Positions 56,601 through 64,000 of a stretch of 64,000 nt of DNA are shown here, piece after piece (positions within the stretch are counted from its first letter, which is position 1; each line of letters opens with the position of its first letter). Source of the stretch: Fragilaria crotonensis (Eukaryota > Bacillariophyta > Fragilariophyceae > Fragilariales > Fragilariaceae); NCBI GenBank assembly GCA_022925895.1, contig JAKSYS010000158.1:38887-102886 (forward strand), in the 5' to 3' direction. A program made the translations under genes and the position numbers. The notes beneath the pieces were generated by a model. The model saw nothing but the letters and a program-made list of their open reading frames with translations, searched no databases and had not been told where the DNA came from.

Positions 56601-59420
56601 CTGCAATGGTTGTCGAAATGGGACCAGCATATTTATCGGAGGTCATTCGATCAATTGCAGTAACACTCACCGAAGGGTACCAACTTCACGTACGAAGCGC
56701 TACCCTACACCACATTCTATTCCATCTCTCGAAGGTTTACGCCCCACCGAAGGAGAACTTGGCGATTGCCCTGACTTCGATCGATGCATTCCTGCCATGA
56801 TGGACTTGATCTTTCAAGACATGTTTGGGGTTGCTTCTGAACGTCGTGATGACGACGGGGCGCCGAAGAAATTGGTTAAAGAAGCTGCGGGATCGAAGTA
56901 TCTTGATTCGGTGGAAATGATCTGTCAGCTGCTATTGTTTAAGCCCTCCGCAAATGATTCAAATCTGTCTAGCGGCGGCAGCTCTGTGCATCACGTGGTA
57001 AAGCCTTTTTCGAGAAACTGAAGGACGAGACAATTTCTACAAAATCTATCCAAAAGGTCAAGGAGTGTCTTCGGCGAATCATCACAGGGTTGGCTCGCAA
57101 CGAGAGCGCATGCGCAAATGACTTGCTCCAATTTGCGTACGCAACTATTGCGCCAGTAGTAGAATGGTCGATGCACCGTGATCCACTGTCGAGTGGAAAC
57201 TCGAATGTCATCGTCCAAGCGTACCGTGGTTGTTTGGCAACCAAGATCTTTAGCAGCTCCTCAGAACGCGAAAGGTGCGATGGATCGCAAACTCGCTGAT
57301 CAAGCGAAACTTTCCGCAGTGAAGGATGGGGCCCAGGCTCCAAAATTAACGGGCTCTGCCAGACATGCTCCAACAAAGCACATTGACCAGATCAATAGTC
57401 CTGCAGGAGTGTGTGCCATTGAATTCTGGCTTGAACCTTTTGCTCGCAACTCTTAAATGCAAGAACCATCCAAACACTGGTGATTTTGAATCTAGGCTGT
57501 CGCCATTTCTAACATTGTTGACGACATGCGTATGTGAGACCAGAGAAAATGTTGTCACGACGCTGGCTATTCGCTGTATTGCGCTTCTGCTGAAAAGGGG
57601 TGTCGAGCCTTCTCCAGACGTTCTAAAGCCCCTCGGCGCTAAAATTATCGATATCCTATCTCAAGGCGAGGCAATTATCGGCGCAAACCAAGAAATGACG
57701 CAGACGTGTCTGGTAGCATTGACGACAATACTGAAACTCCAAGTCGCTGACAAGCAGCTTGACACCTCGAGTCGGGAATCAGGAACGCAAAACGCTGTTT
57801 TGTCTCTGTCTGAAGACCAGATGATAGTGCTTGTCTCACTCTTAAAAGAATCCGTCATGGCATTCGACGATTCAAATGCTGCACTTGGAACTGTAAAAGC
57901 CCTGCTGTCCCAGCGATTTGCGTCGCCTGAACTGTATGATCTCATGGAAACACTTCTGGACCTTTCAGTCCGAAGTCATCGTGAGTTTTCGTGATGTAAG
58001 TGTCATGTATGCCTTGCCTTGGACGAAATGAGTTATGATTCTAACCGAACCTCCCTCAGCAATGTTGCAATGTCGTTGTTTACTTCCTCGTGGAGTACCC
58101 ACTCTCCAAAAAACGGTTTGAGCAACATTTGAGGCAAGCGATGCTCAATGCCAAGTACGAGCACAAAGAAGGTCGAATGTCGGCGATTCGTTTAATCTTC
58201 ACGTTGCTTGATAGGCTTCCACTCGATCTGATTGACGAAGAAGTGCAACTCATATTCCTTCCACTTGTCCTTCAATTGGTGAATGATGATTCCGCAGAAT
58301 GTCGAGAATCCGTCTCCGATTGTCTGAAAAGACTGACCTGTCGCATATCTGGCAGCGTTGCTTTCTCTATCTACGAATACGTTCTGCGATGGCACAAGGG
58401 GGATAGTGGAGCTCTTCGTAGGGCCTCACTTCAACTATTTGGCATTTTCGCCGAAGGTCGAAAGGATATTTTGACTCAAAACGGCGGCACGTCACGTATA
58501 TTGGGATGCTTGCAAGCAAGCCTCGAGAGCACCGATGCTGATTGGGAAGAGCATTACTTCGCTCTTGTTAGCCTGGAAAAAGTCATGAACTTGAATCCAT
58601 CCAAGTGCTCTGATCATAACGGATTGTGGTCTGCAGTTTTATTGGAACTCTCTCATCCGCACCTGTGGGTCAGAATGATCTCGTCCCGCATTGTCGGAGA
58701 GCAATTGCAAAAGCACGATCCCGTTGACATCTCGAGGAAGGACAATGACCTTTCGTTTGTTACAGAGAGGAAAGGGTCGCTCTACGATCTTGCTTCGAAC
58801 TTCTGCAGTCATCTGACGAGGAAGAATCAAATATGTCCACAGAATTGTCTGAGCTTGCAATTAAATCCTAACATGGCTTGCACGAGCCATGGATAGCAAC
58901 CCAGGCCTTTGTTACGCTACTGGCGAAGCCGAGGGTAAGCAGCCAGTCAAGTGGTTGTTGACACGATTGGCCAACATTGCCAGACGAAAAGGAACCCTTC
59001 GACGAAAAGCTATCTTCAAGTGTTTTGCAGCCCTCTGTCATGGTGGGGCGCAGAAATGATCAGTCCATACTTGGACGTTATCATAGAGCCGATGCACCGC
59101 GCTATGATTGAGGCGGCAGGTGCGAAAATCACCTGGGGACCGAAAATTCTCTTCGGAGGCAGAGCTTGCAAAGAAGTACTCTCGATGCTGGAGGAGCGCT
59201 GTGACGCTGATTATTTGCCAGCGTTGGCCAAGGTCAAGGTCAAGGCTAGGAGAGACGTGACCAAAGGAAGGACGATCTTGCGGCAGAAAAGATTTCCGAC
59301 CCTGCCGCGGCTGCGAAAAAGAAGATTGAGAAACAGATCGCTGAGAAGGAACGCCGCAAACGGCGAGTGCAAGGCCACCGCAGTGATAGAGGCGCCACAG
59401 CAAAGAGACAGCACGTTTAG
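50637..59420 (+). CDS. UTP20: UTP20-like U3 snoRNP / SSU processome HEAT-repeat protein, interrupted by about a dozen frame changes
   Basis: About 8.8 kb encoding a giant helical-repeat protein of about 2,900 codons in all frames, matching UTP20 (human about 2,785). The N-terminus has NRFRFASSSQRSKK and YYGPTLGHKREVVRRLAAE. The middle has HAEHREHILPIIERILFGRL (54.1 kb). Later blocks are MMDLIFQDMFG (56.8 kb), LNSGLNLLLATLK (57.4 kb), VYFLVEYPLSKKR (58.1 kb) and LVNDDSAECRES (58.3 kb). The end is Lys-rich, finishing AKRQHV at 59420. UTP20 works in nucleolar 18S rRNA maturation. The frame changes near 52.12, 52.585, 54.035 (run of six G), 54.254 (run of five C), 56.78, 57.00, 57.25, 57.39, 57.988 (run of four T), 58.815, 58.87, 59.043 and 59.25 kb. 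Most are fixed by one base. One real intron is likely at 57996..58059. There are no in-frame stops apart from those caused by shifts, so this is either a miscalled sequence or a very young pseudogene. Confidence 0.82.
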
Positions 59421-59484
59421 GATATGCGCAGAGAATACGTTCGTGTTCGAACAGCTAATCATACAATAAAGGCGAAGGAAATTC

Positions 59485-60264
59485 TCAACTAGATTTAGAA
59501 GAAGAAGAGGAATCGCTACGCCGTCTGCGTTTCGGCTCTCTGCCTGATTCGGAAGTTGAATTCGACGATGACGACCCACTGCTTTCATCCGAGGAACTGT
59601 CGCTTTCAGCGGAACGACGCTTTCTTCCCCCATGCTTCTTGACTTCCTTAGCTTGCGCCTTGGCTTCCTTCCTGGACCTCTTCTCTTGCTCCTCCACCAG
59701 TTTTTTCTCCTGCTCTGATCGTGCCTGTCGTGCCACCTTTTTCTGTTGCTGGAAATCAATGTCGAACGCCTGGCCTTCTACGTGCGCATCTCGCTGAATG
59801 CCCAAGGCAGATCCCAAGCGATCGCTTTGCTGTGTCTTGAGGATCTGATTCGCCGCTGTCTTCCGTCGATCCCATCTCTGGCCTCTAGATTGTGGTTGCC
59901 CCTGATGCATGCGATTTCCTTGTTCATGTTTTCCCTCAAGTCTGTTCATCAACCTAGTTCGTTCCCGGCCAATCCTCTCATTAATCTCCTCCGGCGACAG
60001 TTTTCCAGCGTCTTCCATTTCTTCTTGAAGTTCCAGCAACTCATTTTCAATACGTCTGCGTTCTTCATGTTTTTGAATCTCGGCGTGACCTTGCTGGCGT
60101 GCCGCAGACGAGACTGGATTGAACGTGGGTCGTGAATTGCTTTGAGAATTGCGCTCCTGCTGACGACGGAGACGATTGGCGTTCACGTGACCGCGATTCG
60201 CTTGGACATGACCAGATGTTGCAGATCCTCGAACCGAGGATAGACCAATGCCGTTGTATGACAT
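59485..60264 (-). CDS. CWC21/SRRM2-type spliceosomal protein (cwf21 domain)
   Basis: A 259-residue protein. The start at 60264 gives MSYNGIGLSSVRGSATSGHVQ, the conserved N-terminus of yeast Cwc21 and human SRRM2, which threads into the catalytic core of the spliceosome near Prp8 and Snu114. An in-frame upstream extension to 60372 is probably 5' UTR. The cwf21 domain follows at about residues 65-115 (HEERRRIENELLELQEEM, then LSPEEINERIGRERTRLM). The rest is low complexity: Gln/Arg-rich, then a Lys/Glu coiled coil, and a Ser/Arg-rich tail with long Ser runs typical of SR-related factors. It ends 64 bp from the convergent UTP20 stop. Confidence 0.9.
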   Translation of the reverse strand: MSYNGIGLSSVRGSATSGHVQANRGHVNANRLRRQQERNSQSNSRPTFNPVSSAARQQGHAEIQKHEERRRIENELLELQEEMEDAGKLSPEEINERIGRERTRLMNRLEGKHEQGNRMHQGQPQSRGQRWDRRKTAANQILKTQQSDRLGSALGIQRDAHVEGQAFDIDFQQQKKVARQARSEQEKKLVEEQEKRSRKEAKAQAKEVKKHGGRKRRSAESDSSSDESSGSSSSNSTSESGREPKRRRRSDSSSSSKSS

Positions 60265-60816
60265 TGTTTGAAGGAAATCTTTTCGAAGTCTGTCGTCGGA
60301 ATGCACCTGCCGTGTTTGAGGTGATAAAGCTGATTGCTGATCCTGATGTGATCGATTTCTGTGCTGCTGCATTGAAGTGATTTTCGAGTTTCTACTACCG
60401 GTAGTATAGTAGACCTACAGCAACAATGTACCATACGTGGTGCCTGGTATGTACTAGAACCTTAGAACGCGACAGTAGAACTCACAGTAGCATCGCGGAC
60501 TCTGATCATGGCTCATGGGCTACGGATTGTTTGATAACCTAATTCTTTTTTACTTGTCAAATCTTGAACTGTACATGCATAGGAGTGGTCCAAATTACGA
60601 GGCTTTTCACGGTAATTGACCACGTTCGTCGACGACATGCAGGGTTAAACTTTGAAGACAGGGACAAAGGGCGGTGCAGAGTGTTAACCTCGCACAATCA
60701 AGAGCCTGCCCAGTAGCACGGTTCGCCTCAGCTAAAGGCGAGGCTGCTCCATTGGGCGCCAGCTCAGGCGAATGCATCAAAGGGGTTAGACATTTGGCGA
60801 GGTTTGCAAAATGTTC
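60265..60816. other. Intergenic gap, nothing recognised
   Basis: Upstream flank of the CWC21-like gene and downstream flank of the amidohydrolase gene. A small GTAC/TAC cluster lies at about 60400-60470. No gene seen. Confidence 0.4.
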
Positions 60817-61579
60817 TCAAGACGCTAATGCAGCGATTAGTTTGGAACTGTCTGACACCGATCCGAAGACTCCACCCTCAGTCTTGATCGTGTTGACGGC
60901 GGAAACGTGGTTTTCATGCACCGTAGCGGCACAACAATCTTCCAATAGTAAACATTCATACCCCAAATCATCGGCGTGGCGCATTGTGGAGTGGACACAG
61001 ACGTCAGTTGTGACACCCGTGAATATGAGGTTACAAATGGATTTAGATCGGAGCAACAAATCCAAATCTGTGTGAACGAAGCTCCCTCGTCCTGGTTTGT
61101 CCACAATGGGTTCCCAAGCCGAGGTGTAAGCTCAGAATAATGTCCCAGCCTGGTTCACCTCGGACAAGGAAGCGGCCACAAGGCCCAGGACTGCCAATCT
61201 CGGCTCCTCCACGCGACGTACGCCAACGTTTATTCTCATTGAGGTCAGAAAGATCCGGGCGGTGACCTTCGAGTGAATAGGACGTGATAACCTTGGCTCC
61301 GCATGCAGTCCAGAACCCGTCGAATAGGTTCGATAGGCTTGCGAAGAAGTTCAACGTCGTATCCCATGGAGTCTGCGTATCCGCCCTGGAACAAAAGTCA
61401 ACCTGCATGTCGATCACAACCAAACAGGTGTTACTGCGATGAAGGTTGCCATTGTAGGGCCATTGATACGGGTCGGCATCAACGAAATTCTGCATTGTCG
61501 CCGGGGCTGTCGTCAGCTGAGCAAAATGCCTATGTCCTATGTTCCTATGTACGATCGATGAGAGAGCACCACGGGACAT
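60817..61579 (-). CDS. Isochorismatase-family amidohydrolase (RutB/biuret hydrolase-like), two frame breaks
   Basis: Family sequence runs from MQNFVDADPYQWPYNG (ATG at 61495) to the stop at 60817. The nearest relatives are RutB-type ureidoacrylate or biuret amidohydrolases of the cysteine hydrolase fold. LVVIDMQVDFC supplies the catalytic Asp, EGHRPDLSDLNENKRWR is the family block, and GVTTDVCVHSTMRHADDLGYECLLLEDC holds the catalytic Cys and following helix. The catalytic Lys is expected near LVRGEPGWDII. The frame breaks twice in the middle, near 61142 and 61113. One missing C and one missing G would account for both. An upstream in-frame ATG at 61579 would add a basic, Ser/His-rich leader that could be a mitochondrial presequence. 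The likely role is pyrimidine or urea-derivative breakdown. Confidence 0.82.
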
Positions 61580-62361
61580 CGGAATGAGGTATGATAACGC
61601 GCAACGCGCCACTGCTCTTTAGGAATTAAATTGGACGTCGACGCGCCTGTAGAAAAAAGAATAGTAGTTGTCAGATATTTGGCGGGCGACCTTTCCAAGG
61701 AGGCACAGTCAGTGCCACTACCGGTAATCATGTCTTGAAGAATCAATTTTTAAAGGAAATTACAATTTAGTCCTTTTTTAAAGATTTTCAAAGTAGTACA
61801 ATGACTTACTCCTCCTTTATTAGAATGTCGCTTTTACTATTTAGTACAAATACGTTTGCACTTACATTTCCATTTCTTTTGCCCACTTTTACAATTTAGT
61901 CCATAATCACCAAAAATCCATTTCCACGCCTGCCATCTTCACTTCTCACGAAATGAATGGTACCCCGTCCTGTAGAAGACATCAAAATGAGCATCATTGC
62001 CGTCGCATTTTCCTCAAACACTTCATTTCCAATGTGTTCACATCTCACTTATACTATTCAGAACTTTACACTAATGAATGCTATTGATCGTGGTCATAAT
62101 TTCCGACTACAGAGGTCTGTTGCATAAATGGCTCTTCGTTCATGATCTCATTGTGGTGTTACCAAATTTCAGGTGTGCACGACAGCAGTGTTTGACGTAC
62201 TGCCTCATACACAGTAGCGTTGACTTCATTATTGGCTGCATCGCCCATTTTACAGCAACAATGATCATGAGATGACATGGAGTAATCTCCATAGTAGTAC
62301 ACTTTTATTTCGTAACTTAGCAGCTAGTAGGTAGCTTCTACTACAAACTATGAATTTGTGA
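61580..62361. other. AT-rich gene-free region at the 3' side of the MULE
   Basis: Contains a 12-base word acaatttagtcc twice (61762..61773 and 61891..61902) and a related word in between (actatttagtac near 61837). It may include the 3' end of the neighbouring MULE. The partner end lies outside the window, so inverted repeats cannot be tested. Confidence 0.4.
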
Positions 62362-64000
62362 TCAAGTCGGTTCTTTCCGTGCTGGGTTAGTGCATGTTCT
62401 TCGGTTATGACCTCTGATGCCACAATTTGAACAAACGACAGGTGAATCCTCTGCCGCCAGGAACTCGCTTCGTCTCCGTATCCTTCTGGTCCGTGGCCGA
62501 CCTGACGGCCGTGCCACAACAAGAGGTGGTTTTGTAACACCATCATATTTAATGCCATCCAATGTGACTGGAAGACGTTTCTCTTGAAGGTACTTTTGAC
62601 GTTCGCAAAGGTGTAGTTCTTGTCAAACAAGTTGGTCAATACATAATTGAAGTCAACTTCTTTCCACTTTCTGTACACCGCACAGGCATGCCGGCAGGGA
62701 AACATACAATCTTGCCATGCCCCACACGAACACCATTGTACACCAGGCCTTATGATGTGAATACTTTGCTGGTGCATTGGTGACCCGTGGGCGACGGAGA
62801 GGACAATGTCATGCTCGCCTTCGTCAGCAGTGGAACCATACTCTGATGATGTCACTTTGAATTCACCACACCCAAGTTCAATCTCCATCACTGCCATGGA
62901 TGCTGCAGCATCCCAACGTGCTTTCAAAATCTGAGCGACACGGGGAACAACTTCCGAATCCTCACGCTTCAAATACTTTGTTCGACAATCACCAATCCTT
63001 GTCGACATAATGTCAACAATCTTTCTAAAGCTTCCATCCATGCCAGATCCTGAGCCTCTGAGAACATGTTGTTCACGCTCTCACTCGTGTTGGATGTAAT
63101 TCCTGTATCGAGGGGCAAGTTCGAGTGTTGCAAAGCAATCCATTGTGAACATTTCCAGAGCACACTGCCGCTTTCAATGCTTTCAATGTAGGCAGCAGCG
63201 CTGGGCTTTATTTGGCGCACCAGATCCAGCATATTAGCAGCATTCCTCGCAGAATACGTCTTGGCCATCGCCATAACATAGCGCCCACACTGTTTCCCAA
63301 ACCGCTGGGTCACGTTGGATTCTATGTGCTTAGCACAGCTAAACTCCGAATTCCTTGGGAAAACATCGTCCAGGGCAGCCTTGAGACCCTTATCCCGATC
63401 CGAAATAAAGACAAATGAACGTCCACTAAGGATAGGAGATGCTTGCTTGAGAAGCCTTAGCATCTTCGTCCATGTTGCTCCATCTTCGTTACCAGAAGAT
63501 ATCATCAGTCCAATGGGAAACACATCATTGTTTCCTGACAACACAGATGCGACATACAGTGTTCCCTTGTACTCGCTGCGCAGGTGAGTTGCGTCAAGCG
63601 AAACAACAGGTCGCACAAACTTCAGAGCCTCGTTCATAAAACCAGGAAAGAAATAGACATCAACCAACTCGTTGGTTTCGCTCTTTGTGCATCCGATGAC
63701 CGACTTGGGGTTGCATTTCTTCATGGCTTCTACGTACGGGGTAATCTGCTCAAAACTCTTTGCAATTAATCTCCGTCCTACCCCGGCATCGGTTGTTATT
63801 ACACGGTATGCCGTCATGTAAGGGACAATTATACCGCATTCGTTTGCTGCGGTTTTGATGACGTCGTTCGGTGTCGGATCACCAGCATCCTTCGTTTTTA
63901 GAACCTTGACGACAATGTCATTCAGCATTGCATGGCGACGCTTCTTCCATTTCCGCCCATCTTTTGCCTTTGCTGGGGCGGCGAACGTCACTGTGTTTGG
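62362..64000 (-). mobile_element. Mutator-like (MULE) transposase, 5' partial and frame-broken
   Basis: The open frame runs off the right edge of the window; no ATG is seen at its start. Order on the minus strand: a basic N-terminal region; the MULE DDE domain with VVSLDATHLRSEYKGTLYV (first Asp), FPIGLMISSGNEDGATWTK, FVFISDRDKGLKAALDD (second Asp) and CAKHIESNV; a SWIM zinc finger, CSCGAWQDCMFPCRHACAVY; and a C-terminal zinc knuckle, VCSNCGIRGHNRRTC, after a basic PSGRPRTRRIRRR stretch. Three frames are needed: 64000..~62990, ~63041..~62590 and 62562..62362. The first break looks like one missing T after WMEA, the second lies near 62570. It is a DNA transposon rather than a host gene, although domesticated MULEs (FAR1-like) exist. 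The breaks argue against domestication. Confidence 0.88.

Noticed and set aside
1-64000. tRNA, rRNA and CRISPR features
   Set aside because: No tRNA-like B-box context with a fitting cloverleaf, no rRNA, and no regularly spaced repeats were found. One GGTTCGAA match at about 5651 lies inside the galectin-fold coding region.

Overview
This is a nuclear window from a photosynthetic stramenopile, most probably a diatom. Two predicted proteins (near 35.3-36.5 kb and 45.2-46.2 kb) begin with a signal peptide ending in an Ala-Phe type motif (ASA|F, SHA|F), the mark of import into a complex plastid. Introns are few and short (64-104 bp in coding regions), the code is standard, genes lie on both strands with gaps of 40-1200 bp, and a Ty1/copia element is present. 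The species cannot be named from this sequence.

Layout. 0-8 kb: 3' part of an OTU deubiquitinase with a SEC-C motif, poly(A)-binding protein, a galectin-fold/RRM protein and a tRNA-splicing endonuclease subunit. 8-16.4 kb: a gene-free, CpG-poor block holding the fossil of a tyrosine-recombinase (DIRS-like) retroelement on the minus strand, with RT, RNase H and recombinase remnants in order; the rest of the block is unexplained. 16.4-19 kb: a Cys/His-motif protein of unknown function and an STCH-type HSP70. 21.2-27.3 kb: a copia retrotransposon with two 471-bp LTRs that read as identical and a 6-bp target duplication, inserted about 70 bp before a DUF1769-PH-DUF547 gene. 32-49.6 kb: a dense run of intact genes, namely a CAS1-type O-acetyltransferase fused to an SGNH esterase, a plastid protein, a BMT5/FDXACB1-like methyltransferase, an ABCB half-transporter (three exons rebuilt here) with an inverted pseudogene copy beside it, a MATE transporter, an LPA1-like PSII assembly factor, a WS/DGAT acyltransferase and ribosomal protein L10a. 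49.97-50.41 kb: a hAT-like non-autonomous transposon with 14-bp inverted ends and an 8-bp target duplication. 50.6-64 kb: UTP20 (about a dozen frame breaks), a CWC21/SRRM2-type splicing factor, a RutB-like amidohydrolase (two frame breaks) and the 3' part of a MULE transposase.

Themes. Several genes serve RNA processing and translation (PABP, SEN endonuclease, BMT5-like enzyme, RPL10A, UTP20, CWC21). Others serve membranes and lipids (ABC, MATE, WS/DGAT, CAS1). Gene ends are often convergent and only 37-130 bp apart. Most divergent or isolated gaps carry dense GTAC-containing tracts. Every host gene longer than 600 bp before 49.7 kb reads through cleanly, whereas both such genes after 50.6 kb other than the low-complexity CWC21 are broken by single-base shifts, which points to local sequence quality or recent decay.
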